A DNA stretch of 64,000 nucleotides from contig OY804590.1 of the NCBI GenBank assembly GCA_963680875.1, positions 25,358,640 to 25,422,639 of the forward strand. Reading direction: 5' to 3'. Positions 1 through 12,711 of the stretch are shown piece after piece. Each line of letters starts with the position of its first letter. The first letter of the stretch is position 1. The translations under genes and the position numbers were made by a program. A model generated the notes under the pieces. It did no database searches, was not told the origin of the DNA, and saw only the letters and a list, made by a program, of their open reading frames with translations. The DNA is from Bathymodiolus brooksi (lineage: Eukaryota > Mollusca > Bivalvia > Mytilida > Modiolidae).

Positions 1-3000
1 ACTTTACCTCTTAGTCAAATAGGGTTTTTTTATCGGCCCTAACCTTATCTCTTAGTCAAAAGGGTTTCTTTTATCGGCCCTAACCTTACCTCTTAATCAA
101 ACAGCTTTCTTTTATCGGCCTTAACCGTACCTCTTAGTCAAATAGGTTTCTTTAATCGGCCCTAACCTTACCTCTAAGTCAAATAGGTTTCTTTTGTCGA
201 CCCTAATATTTTCTCTTAGTCAAATAGGTTTTTTTTATCGGCCCTATCCTTACCTCTTAGTCAAATATGCTTCTTTTATCGGCCCTAACCTTACCTCTTA
301 GTCAAATAGGTTTCTTTTATCGGCCCTAACCTTACCTCTGAGTCAAATGGGTTTCTTTTATCGGCCCTTACCATACCTCTTAGTTAAATAGGTTCCTTTT
401 ATCGGCCCAATCTTACCTCTTAGTCAAATATGTTTCTTTTATCGGCCCTAATCTTATCTCTTAGTCAAATAGGTTTCTTTTGTCGGCCCTAACCTTATCT
501 CTTAGTCAAATATGCTTCTTGTATCGGCCCTAGCCTTACCTGTTAGTCAAATATGTTTCTTTTATCGGCCCTAACCTTACCTCTTCGTCAAATACGTTTC
601 TTTTATCGGCCATAACCTTATCTCTTAGTCAAATGGGTTTCTTTTATTGGCCCTAACCTTACCTCTTAATCAAAAAGGTTTCTTTTATCAGCCCTAACAT
701 TACCTCTTAGATAAATAGGTTACTGTTATCGGCCATAACCTTACTTCTTAGTCAAATAGGTTTCTTTTATCGGCCCTAATCTTATCTCTTAGTCAAATAG
801 GTTTCTTTTATCGGCCCTAACCTTATCTCTTAATCAAATGGGTTTCTTTTATCGGCCCTAACCTTATCTCTTAATCAAATACGTTTCTTTTATCGGCCCT
901 AATCTTACCTCTTAGTCAAATAGGTTTCTTTTATCGGCCCTAATCTTACCTGTTAGTCAAATAGGTTTCCGTTATCGCCGCTAACCTTACCTCGTAGTCA
1001 AATAGGTTTCTTTTATCGGACCAAACCATACCTCTTAGTCAAATAGGTTTCTTTTTTCGATCCTAACCTTACCTCTTAGTCAAATATGTTCCTATTTTCG
1101 GCCCTAACCTTACCTCTTAGTCAAATTGGTTTCTTTTATCAGCCCTAACCATGCCTCTTAGCCAAATAGGTGTCTTTTGTCGGCCCTAACCTTACCTCTT
1201 TGTCAAATAGGTTTCTTTCATCGGCTCTAGTCTTACCTCTTAGTCAAATATGTTTCTTTTATCGGCCCAAACCTTACCTCTTACTCAAATAGGTTTCTGT
1301 TATCGCGCTAACCTTACCTCTTAGTCAAATAGGTTTCTTTTATCGGACCAAACCTTACCTCTTAGTCAAATAGGTTTCTATTATCGGCCCCAAACCTTAC
1401 CTCTTAGTCAAATTGGTTTCTTTTATTAGCCCTAACCATGCCTCTTTGACAAATAGGTGTCTTTTATCGGCCCTAACCTTACCTCTTAGTCATATAGGTT
1501 TCTTTTATCGGCCCTAATCTTACCTCTTAGTCAAATATGATTTTTATCGGCCCTAACCTTACCTCTTAGTCAAAAAGGTTTCTGTTATCGCGCTAACCTT
1601 ACCTCTTAGTCAAATAGGTTTCTTTAATCGGCCATAACCTTACCTCTTAGTCAAATAAGTTTCTTTTATCGGACCTAACCTTACCTCTTAGTCAAATATG
1701 TTTCTTTTATCGGCCTTGACATTACCTCTTAGTTAAATAGGTTTCTTTTATCGGCCCTAACCTTACCTCTTAGTCTAATATGTTTCTTTTATATGCCCTA
1801 ACCTTACCTCTTAGTCAAATAGGTTTTTTTTGTCGGACCTAATATTTTCTCTTAGTGAAATAGTTTTTTTTTTATCGGCCCTATCCTTACCTCTTAGTCA
1901 AATATGCTTCTTTTATCGGCCCTAACCTTACCTCTTAGTCAGATAGGTCTCTTTTATCGGCCCTAACCATACCTCTTAGTTAAATAGGTGTCTTTTATCG
2001 GCCCTAACCTTACCTCTTAGTCAAATAGGTTTCTGTTATCGGCCCTAATCTTACCTCTTAGTCAAATATGATTTTTATCGGCCCTAACCTTACCTCTTAG
2101 TCAAATATGTTCCTATTTTCGGCCCTAACCTTACCTCTTAGTCAAATTGGTTTCTTTTATCAGCCCTAACCATGCCTCTTAGCCAAATAGGTGTCTTTTG
2201 TCGGCCCTAACCTTACCTCTTTGTCAAATAGGTTTCTTTCATCGGCTCTAGTCTTACCTCTTAGTCAAATATGTTTCTTTTATCGGCCCAAACCTTACCT
2301 CTTAGTCAAATAGGTTTCTGTTATCGCGCTAACCTTACCTCTTAGTCAAATAGGTTTCTTTTATCGGCCTTAACCTTACCTCTTAGTCAAATAGGTTTCT
2401 TTTTTCGGCCCTAACTTACCTCTTAAACAAATAGGTTTCTTTTATCGGCCATAACCTTACCTCTTAGTCAAAAATGTTTCTTTTATCGGCCCTAACCTTA
2501 CCTCGTTGTCAAATATGTTTCTAATATCGTCCCTAACCTTGCCTCTTAGTCAAATAGGTTTCTTTTATCGGCCCTAACCTTACCTCTTAGTCAAATAGGT
2601 TTCTTTTATCGGCCCTAATCTTTTCTCTTAGTCAAATAGGTTTCTTTTATCGGCCCTAACCTTATCTCTTAATCAAATGGGTTTCTTTTATCGGCCCTAA
2701 CCTTACCTCTTAATCAAATAAGTTCCTTTTATCGGCCCTAATCTTACCTCTTATTCAAATTTGTTTCTTTTATCGGCCCTAATCTTACCTCTTTGTCAAA
2801 AAGGTTTCCGTTATCGTCGCTAACCTTACCTCGTAGTCAAATAGGTTTCTTTTATCGGACCAAACCTACCTCTTAGTCAAATAGGTTTATTTTATCGATC
2901 CTAACCTTACCTCTTAGTCAAATATGTTTCTATTATCGGCCCTAACCTTACCTCTTAGTCAAATTGGTTTCTTTTATCAGCCCTAACCATGCCTCTTTGC

Positions 3001-4570
3001 CAAATATGTGTCTTTTATCGGCCCTAACCTTACCTCTAAGTCAAATAGGTTTCTTTTATCGGCCCTAATCTTATCTCTTTGTTAAATAGGTTTCTTTTAA
3101 CGGCCCTAACCTTATGTCTTAATCAAATGGGTTTCTTTTATCGGCCCTAACCTTACCTCTTAGTCAAATATGTTTCTTTTATCGGCCCTAACCTTACCTC
3201 TTAGTCAAATAGGTTTCTTTTGTCGGCCCTAATATTTTCTCTTAGTGAAATAGGTTTTTTTTATCGGCCCTATCCTTACCTCTTAGTCAAATATGCTTCT
3301 TTTATCGGCCCTAACCTTACCTCTTAGTCAGATAGGTCTCTTTTATCGGCCCTAACCTTACCTCTTAGTCAAATGGGTTTCTTTTATCGGCCCTAACCAT
3401 ACCTCTTAGTTAAATAGGTGTCTTTTATCGGCCCTAACCTTACCTCTTAGTCAAATATTTTTCTGTTATCGGCCCTAATCTTACCTCTTAGTCAAATATG
3501 ATTTTTATCGGCCCTAACCTTACCTCTTAGTCAAATAGGTTTCTGTTATCGCGATAACCTTACCTCTTAGTCAAATAGGTTTCTTTTATCGGCCATAACC
3601 TTACCTCTTAATCAAATAAGTTTCTTTTATCAGCCCTAACCTTACCTCTTAGTCAAATATGTTTCTTTTATCGGCCTTAACATTACCTCTTAGTTAAATA
3701 GGTTTCTTTTATCGGCCCTAACCTTACCTCTTAGTCAAATATGTTTCTTTTTTCGGCCCTAACCTTACCTCTTAGTCAAATAGGTTTTTTTTATCGGCCC
3801 TAACCTTATCTCTTAGTCAAAAGGGTTTCTTTTATCGGCCCTAACCTTACCTCTTAATCAAACAGCTTTCTTTTATCGGCCTTAACCGTACCTCTTAGTC
3901 AAATAGGTTTCTTTAATCGGCCCTAATCTTACCTCTTAGTCAAATATGTTTCTTTTGTCGACCCTAATATTTTCTCTCAGTCAAATAGGGTTTTTTTATC
4001 GGCCCTATCCTTACCTCTTAGTCAAATATGCTTCTTTTATCGGCCCTAACATTACCTCTTAGATAAATAGGTTACTTTTATCGGCCATAACCTTACCTCT
4101 TAGTCAAATAGGTTTCTTTTATCGGCCCTAATCTTATCTCTTAGTCAAATAGGTTTCTTTTATCGGCCCTAACCTTATCTCTTAATCAAATGGGTTTCTT
4201 TTATCGGCCCTAACCTTACCTCTTAATCAAATACGTTTCTTTTATCGGCCCTAATCTTACCTCTTAGTCAAATAGGTTTCTTTTATCGGCCCTAATCTTA
4301 CCTGTTAGTCAAATAGGTTTCCGTTATCGCCGCTAACCTTACCTCGTAGTCAAATAGGTTTCTTTTATCGGACCAAACCATACCTCTTAGTCAAGTAGGT
4401 TTCTTTTATCGATCCTAACCTTACCTCTTAGTCAAATATGTTTCTATTTTCGGCCCTAACCTTACCTCTTAGTCAAATTTGTTTCTTTTATCAGCCCTAA
4501 CCATGCCTCTTAGCCAAATAGGTGTCTTTTATCGGCCCTAACCTTACCTCTTTGTCAAATAGGTTTCTTT

Positions 4571-7500
4571 CATCGGCCCTAGTCTTACCTCTTAGTCAAA
4601 TATGTTTCTTTTATCGGCCCAAACCTTACCTCTTAGTCAAATAGGTTTCTGTTATCGCGCTAACCTTACCTCTTAGTCAAATAGGTTTCTTTCATCGGCC
4701 CTAACCTTACCTCTTAGTCAAATAGGTTTCTTTTATCGGCCTTAACCTTACCTCTTAGTCAAATAGGTTTCTTTTTTCGGCCCTAACTTACCTCTTAATC
4801 AAATAGGTTTCTTTTATCGGCCATAACCTTACCTCTTAGTCAAAATGTTTCTTTTATCGGCCCTAACCTTACCTCGTTGTCAAATATGTTTCTAATATCG
4901 GCCCTAACCTTACATCTTAGTCAAATAGGTTTCTTTTATCGGCCCTAACCTTACCTCTTAGTCAAATAGGTTTCTTTTATCGGCCCTAACCTTACCTCTT
5001 AGTCAAATATGTTTCTTGTATCGGCCCTAGCCTTACCTCTTAGTCAAATATGCTTCTTTTATCGTCCCTAACCTTACCTCTTCGTCAAATACGTTTCTTT
5101 TATCAGCCATAACCTTATCTCTTAGTTAAATTGGTTTCTTTTATTGGCCCTAACCTTACCTCTTAATCAAATAGGTTTCTTTTATGAGCCCTAACCTTAC
5201 CTCTTAGATAAATAGGTTACTGTTATCGGCCATAACCTTACCTCTTAGTCAAATAGGTTTCTTTTATCGGCCCTAATCTTTTCTCTTTGTCAAATAGGTT
5301 TCTTTTATCGGCTCTAACCTTATCTCTTAATCAAATGGGTTTCATTTATCGGCCCTAACCTTACCTCTTAATCAAATAAGTTTTTTTATCGGCCCTAATC
5401 TTACCTCTTAGTCAAATATGTTTCTTTTATCGGCCCTAATCTTACCTCTTAGTCAAAAAGGTTTCCGTTATCGCCGCTAACCTTACCTCGTAGTCAAATA
5501 GGTTTCTTTTATCGGACCAAACCTTACCTCTTAGTCAAATAGGTTTATTTTATCGATCCTAACCTTACCTCTTAGTCAAATATGTTTCTATTATCGGCCC
5601 TAACCTTACCTCTTAGTCAAATTGATTTCTTTTATCAGCCCTAACCATGCCTCTTTGCCAAATAGGTGTCTTTTATCGGCCCTAACCTTACCTCTTAGTC
5701 AAATAGGTTTCTTTTATCGGCCCTAATTTTATCTCTTTGTTAAATAGGTTTCTTTTATCGGCCCTAACCTTATGTCTTAATCAAATGGGTTTCTTTTATC
5801 GGCCCTAACCTTACCTCTTAATCAAATAAGTTTTTTTTATCGGCCCTAATCTTACCTCTTAGTCAAATAGGTTTCTTTTATCGGCCCTAATCTTACCTCA
5901 TAGTCAAATAGGTTCCCGTTATCGCCGCTAACCTTACCTCGTAGTCAAATAGGTTTCTTTTTTCGGACCAAACCTTACCTCTTAGTCAAATAGGTTTCTT
6001 TTATCGATCCTAACCTTACATCTTAGTCAAATATGTTTCTATTATAGGCCCTAACCTTGCCTCTTTGTCAAATTGGTTTCTTATATCAGCCCTAACCATG
6101 CCTCTTAGCCAAATAGGTTTCTTTTATCGGCCTTAACCTTACCTCTTTGTCAAATAGGTTTCTTTCATCGGCCCTAGTCTTACCTCTTAGTCAAATATGT
6201 TTCTTTTATCGGCCCAAACCTTACCTCTTAGTCAAATAGGTTTCTGTTATCGCGCTAACCTTACCTCTTAGTCAAATAGGTTTCTTTCATCGGCCCTAAC
6301 CTTACCTCTTAGTCAAATAGGTTTCTTTTATCGGCCTTAACCTTACCTCTTAGTCAAATAGGTTTCTTTTTTCGGCCCTAACTTACCTCTTAATCAAATA
6401 GGTTTCTTTTATCGGCCATAACCTTACCTCTTAGTCAAAATGTTTCTTTTATCGGCCCTAACCTTACCTCGTTGTCAAATATGTTTCTAATATCGGCCCT
6501 AACCTTACATCTTAGTCAAATAGGTTTCTTTTATCGGCCCTAACCTTACCTCTTAGTCAAATAGGTTTCTTTTATCGGCCCTAACCTTACCTCTTAGTCA
6601 AATATGTTTCTTGTATCGGCCCTAGCCTTACCTCTTAGTCAAATATGCTTCTTTTATCGTCCCTAACCTTACCTCTTCGTCAAATACGTTTCTTTTATCA
6701 GCCATAACCTTATCTCTTAGTTAAATTGGTTTCTTTTATTGGCCCTAACCTTACCTCTTAATCAAATAGGTTTCTTTTATGAGCCCTAACCTTACCTCTT
6801 AGATAAATAGGTTACTGTTATCGGCCATAACCTTACCTCTTAGTCAAATAGGTTTCTTTTATCGGCCCTAATCTTTTCTCTTTGTCAAATAGGTTTCTTT
6901 TATCGGCTCTAACCTTATCTCTTAATCAAATGGGTTTCATTTATCGGCCCTAACCTTACCTCTTAATCAAATAAGTTTTTTTATCGGCCCTAATCTTACC
7001 TCTTAGTCAAATATGTTTCTTTTATCGGCCCTAATCTTACCTCTTAGTCAAAAAGGTTTCCGTTATCGCCGCTAACCTTACCTCGTAGTCAAATAGGTTT
7101 CTTTTATCGGACCAAACCTTACCTCTTAGTCAAATAGGTTTATTTTATCGATCCTAACCTTACCTCTTAGTCAAATATGTTTCTATTATCGGCCCTAACC
7201 TTACCTCTTAGTCAAATTGATTTCTTTTATCAGCCCTAACCATGCCTCTTTGCCAAATAGGTGTCTTTTATCGGCCCTAACCTTACCTCTTAGTCAAATA
7301 GGTTTCTTTTATCGGCCCTAATTTTATCTCTTTGTTAAATAGGTTTCTTTTATCGGCCCTAACCTTATGTCTTAATCAAATGGGTTTCTTTTATCGGCCC
7401 TAACCTTACCTCTTAATCAAATAAGTTTTTTTTATCGGCCCTAATCTTACCTCTTAGTCAAATAGGTTTCTTTTATCGGCCCTAATCTTACCTCATAGTC

Positions 7501-7740
7501 AAATAGGTTCCCGTTATCGCCGCTAACCTTACCTCGTAGTCAAATAGGTTTCTTTTTTCGGACCAAACCTTACCTCTTAGTCAAATAGGTTTCTTTTATC
7601 GATCCTAACCTTACATCTTAGTCAAATATGTTTCTATTATAGGCCCTAACCTTGCCTCTTTGTCAAATTGGTTTCTTATATCAGCCCTAACCATGCCTCT
7701 TAGCCAAATAGGTTTCTTTTATCGGCCTTAACCTTACCTC
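4571..7740. repeat. Higher-order repeat, period 1,595 bp, two copies
   Basis: A block of about 39 satellite monomers is tandemly duplicated. The landmark CATCGGCCCTAGTC lies at 4,571 and 6,166. The rare variant GGTTCCCGTTATCG lies at 5,911 and 7,506. Both pairs are 1,595 bp apart. The order of private variants is the same in both copies, and by eye they are nearly identical. The second copy breaks off near 7,740, where its last monomers differ from the join between copies one and two. Confidence 0.85.
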
Positions 7741-10700
7741 TTAGTCAAATAGGTTTCTTTTTTCGGCCCTAACCTTACATCTTAATCAAATTGGTTTCTT
7801 TTATCGGCCATAACCTTACCTCTTAGTCAAAAATGTTTCTTTTATCGGCCCTAACCTTACCTCGTTGTCAAATATGTTTCTATTATCGGCCCTAACCTTA
7901 CCTCTTAGTCAAATATGTATCTTTTATCAGCCCTAACCTTGCCTCTTAGTCAAATAGGTTTCTTTTATCGGCACTAACCTTACCTCTTAGTCAAATAGGT
8001 TTTTTTTATCGGCCCTAACCTTACCTCTTAGTCAAATATGTTTCTTGTATCGGCCCTAGCCTTACCTGTTAGTCAAATATGCATTCTTGTATCGGCCCTA
8101 ACCTTAACTCTTAGTCAAATATTCTTCTTTTATTGGCCCTAACCTTACCTCTTCGTCAAATACGTTTCTTTTATCGGCCATAACCTTATCTCTTAGTCAA
8201 ATGGGTTTCTTTTATTGGCCCTAACCTTACCTCTTAATCAAATAGGTTTCTTTTATCAGCCCTAACATTACATCTTAGATAAATAGGTTACTGTTATCGG
8301 CCATAACCTTACCTCTTAGTCAAATAGGTTTCTTGTATCGGCCCTAACCTTACCTCTTAGTCAAATATGCTTTTTTATTGGCCCTAACCTTACCTCTTCG
8401 TCAAATACGTTTCTTTTATCGGCCATAACCTTATCTCTTAGTCAAATGGGTTTCTTTTATTGGCCCTAACCTTACCTCTTAATCAAATAGGTTTCTTTTA
8501 TCAGCCCTAACATTACCTCTTAGATAAATAGGTTACTGTTATCGGCCATAACCTTACCTCTTAGTCAAATAGGTTTCTTTTATCGGCCCTAATCTTACCT
8601 CTTAGTCAAATAGGTTTCTTTTATCGGCTCTAATCTTACCTCTTAGTCAAATAGGTTTCCGTTATCGCCGCTAACCTTACCTCGTAGTCAAATATGTTTC
8701 TTTTATCGGACCTAACCTTACTTCTTAGTCAAATAGGTTTTTTTCATCGGCCCTAACCTTATCTCTTTGTCAAAAGGGTTTCTTTAATCGGCGCTAACCT
8801 TACCTCTTAATCAAACAGCTTTCTTTTATCGGCATTAACCGTACCTCTTAGTCAAATAGGTTTCTTTAATCGGCCTTAACCTTACCTCTTAGTCAAATAG
8901 GTTTCTTTTGTCGACCCTAATATTTTCTCTTTGTCAAATAGGTTTTTCTTATCGGCCCTATCCTTACCTCTTAATCAAATATGCCTCTTTTATCGGCCCT
9001 AACCTTACCTCTAAGTCAAATGGGTTTCTTTTATCGGCCCTAACCATACCTCTTAGTTAAATATGTTCCTTTTATCGGCCCTAACCTTACTTCTTAGTCA
9101 AATATGTTTCTTTTATCGGCCCTAATCTTATCTCTTAGTCAAATAGGTTTCTTTTGTCGGCCCTAACCTTACCTCTTAGTCAAATATGTTTCTTGTATCG
9201 GCCCTAGCCTTACCTGTTTGTCAAATATGTTTCTTTTATAGGCCCTAACCTTACCTCTTAGTCAAATATGCTTCTTTTATCGGCCCTAACCTTACCTCTT
9301 CGTCAAATTGATTTCTTTTATCAGCCCTAACCATGCCTCTTTGCCAAATAGGTGTCTTTTATCGGCCCTAACCTTACCTCTTAGTCAAATAGGTTTCTTT
9401 TATCGGCCCTAATTTTATCTCTTTGTTAAATAGGTTTCTTTTATCGGCCCTAACCTTATGTCTTAATCAAATGGGTTTCTTTTATCGGCCCTAACCTTAC
9501 CTCTTAATCAAATAAGTTTTTTTTATCGGCCCTAATCTTACCTCTTAGTCAAATAGGTTTCTTTTATCGGCCCTAATCTTACCTCATAGTCAAATAGGTT
9601 CCCGTTATCGCCGCTAACCTTACCTCGTAGTCAAATAGGTTTCTTTTTTCGGACCAAACCTTACCTCTTAGTCAAATAGGTTTCTTTTATCGATCCTAAC
9701 CTTACATCTTAGTCAAATATGTTTCTATTATAGGCCCTAACCTTGCCTCTTTGTCAAATTGGTTTCTTATATCAGCCCTAACCATGCCTCTTAGCCAAAT
9801 AGGTTTCTTTTATCGGCCTTAACCTTACCTCTTAGTCAAATAGGTTTCTTTTTTCGGCCCTAACCTTACATCTTAATCAAATTGGTTTCTTTTATCGGCC
9901 ATAACCTTACCTCTTAGTCAAAAATGTTTCTTTTATCGGCCCTAACCTTACCTCGTTGTCAAATATGTTTCTATTATCGGCCCTAACCTTACCTCTTAGT
10001 CAAATATGTATCTTTTATCAGCCCTAACCTTGCCTCTTAGTCAAATAGGTTTCTTTTATCGGCACTAACCTTACCTCTTAGTCAAATAGGTTTTTTTTAT
10101 CGGCCCTAACCTTACCTCTTAGTCAAATATGTTTCTTGTATCGGCCCTAGCCTTACCTGTTAGTCAAATATGCATTCTTGTATCGGCCCTAACCTTAACT
10201 CTTAGTCAAATATGCTTCTTTTATTGGCCCTAACCTTACCTCTTCGTCAAATACGTTTCTTTTATCGGCCATAACCTTATCTCTTAGTCAAATGGGTTTC
10301 TTTTATTGGCCCTAACCTTACCTCTTAATCAAATAGGTTTCTTTTATCAGCCCTAACATTACATCTTAGATAAATAGGTTACTGTTATCGGCCATAACCT
10401 TACCTCTTAGTCAAATAGGTTTCTTGTATCGGCCCTAACCTTACCTCTTAGTCAAATATGCTTTTTTATTGGCCCTAACCTTACCTCTTCGTCAAATACG
10501 TTTCTTTTATCGGCCATAACCTTATCTCTTAGTCAAATGGGTTTCTTTTATTGGCCCTAACCTTACCTCTTAATCAAATAGGTTTCTTTTATCAGCCCTA
10601 ACATTACCTCTTAGATAAATAGGTTACTGTTATCGGCCATAACCTTACCTCTTAGTCAAATAGGTTTCTTTTATCGGCCCTAATCTTACCTCTTAGTCAA

Positions 10701-11392
10701 ATAGGTTTCTTTTATCGGCTCTAATCTTACCTCTTAGTCAAATAGGTTTCCGTTATCGCCGCTAACCTTACCTCGTAGTCAAATATGTTTCTTTTATCGG
10801 ACCTAACCTTACTTCTTAGTCAAATAGGTTTTTTTCATCGGCCCTAACCTTATCTCTTTGTCAAAAGGGTTTCTTTAATCGGCGCTAACCTTACCTCTTA
10901 ATCAAACAGCTTTCTTTTATCGGCATTAACCGTACCTCTTAGTCAAATAGGTTTCTTTAATCGGCCTTAACCTTACCTCTTAGTCAAATAGGTTTCTTTT
11001 GTCGACCCTAATATTTTCTCTTTGTCAAATAGGTTTTTCTTATCGGCCCTATCCTTACCTCTTAATCAAATATGCCTCTTTTATCGGCCCTAACCTTACC
11101 TCTAAGTCAAATGGGTTTCTTTTATCGGCCCTAACCATACCTCTTAGTTAAATATGTTCCTTTTATCGGCCCTAACCTTACTTCTTAGTCAAATATGTTT
11201 CTTTTATCGGCCCTAATCTTATCTCTTAGTCAAATAGGTTTCTTTTGTCGGCCCTAACCTTACCTCTTAGTCAAATATGTTTCTTGTATCGGCCCTAGCC
11301 TTACCTGTTAGTCAAATATGTTTCTTTTATAGGCCCTAACCTTACCTCTTAGTCAAATATGCTTCTTTTATCGGCCCTAACCTTACCTCTTC
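7211..11392. repeat. Higher-order repeat, period 2,091 bp (51 monomers), two copies
   Basis: Copy one is about 7,211-9,301 and copy two about 9,302-11,392. The landmark CAAATTGATTTC is at 7,213 and 9,304, and GGTTCCCGTTATCG is at 7,506 and 9,597; each pair is offset by 2,091 bp, exactly 51 x 41. This block begins inside the second copy of the 1,595-bp repeat, so the 2,091-bp duplication is probably younger. A few single-base differences separate the copies. Confidence 0.87.
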
Positions 11393-11399
11393 GTCAAAT

Positions 11400-12711
11400 A
11401 CGTTTCTTTTATCGGCCATAACCTTATCTCTTAGTCAAATGGGTTTCTTTTATTGCCCATGACCTTACCTCTTAATCAAATTGGTTTCTTTTATCAGCCC
11501 TAACCATGCCTCTTAGCCAAATAGGTGTCTTTTATCGGCCCTAACCTTACCTCTTTGTCAAATAGGTTTCTTTCATCGGCCCTAACATTACCTCTTTGAT
11601 AAATAGATTACTGTTATCGGCCATAACCTTACCTCTTAGTCAAATAGGTTTCTTTTATCGGCCCTAATCTTATCTCTTAGTCAAATAGGTTTCTTTTATC
11701 GGCCCTAACCTTATCTCTTAATCAAATAAGTTTCTTTTATCGGCCCTAACCTTACCTCTTAATCAAATACGTTTCTTTTATCGGCCCTAATCTTACCTCT
11801 TAGTCAAATAGGTTTCTTTTATCGGCCCTAATCTTACCTGTTAGTCAAATAGGTTTCCGTTATCGCCGCTAACCTTACCTCGCAGTCAAATAGGTTTCTT
11901 TTATCGGACCAAACCTTACCTCTTAGTCAAATAGGTTTCTTTTATCGATCCTAACCTTACCTCTAAGTCAAATATGTTTCTATTTTCGGCCCTTACCTTA
12001 CCTCTTAGTCAAATTGGTTTCTTTTATCAGCCCTAACCATGCCTCTTAGTCAAATATGTTTCTTTTATCGGCCATAACCTTATCTCTTAGTCAAATGGGT
12101 TTCTTTTATTGCCCATGACCTTACCTCTTAATCAAATTGGTTTCTTTTATCAGCCCTAACCATGCCTCTTAGCCAAATAGGTGTCTTTTATCGGCCCTAA
12201 CCTTACCTCTTTGTCAAATAGGTTTCTTTCATCGGCCCTAACATTACCTCTTTGATAAATAGATTACTGTTATCGGCCATAACCTTACCTCTTAGTCAAA
12301 TAGGTTTCTTTTATCGGCCCTAATCTTATCTCTTAGTCAAATAGGTTTCTTTTATCGGCCCTAACCTTATCTCTTAATCAAATAAGTTTCTTTTATCGGC
12401 CCTAACCTTACCTCTTAATCAAATACGTTTCTTTTATCGGCCCTAATCTTACCTCTTAGTCAAATAGGTTTCTTTTATCGGCCCTAATCTTACCTGTTAG
12501 TCAAATAGGTTTCCGTTATCGCCGCTAACCTTACCTCGTAGTCAAATAGGTTTCTTTTATCGGACCAAACCTTACCTCTTAGTCAAATAGGTTTCTTTTA
12601 TCGATCCTAACCTTACCTCTAAGTCAAATATGTTTCTATTTTCGGCCCTTACCTTACCTCTTAGTCAAATTGGTTTCTTTTATCAGCCCTAACCATGCCT
12701 CTTAGTCAAAT
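11400..12711. repeat. Higher-order repeat, period 656 bp (16 monomers), two copies
   Basis: The rare variant ATTGCCCATGACC occurs at 11,452 and 12,108, an offset of 656 bp (16 x 41). The order of flanking variants agrees on both sides. The unit runs from about 11,400 to 12,055 and again from 12,056 to 12,711. Confidence 0.8.
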
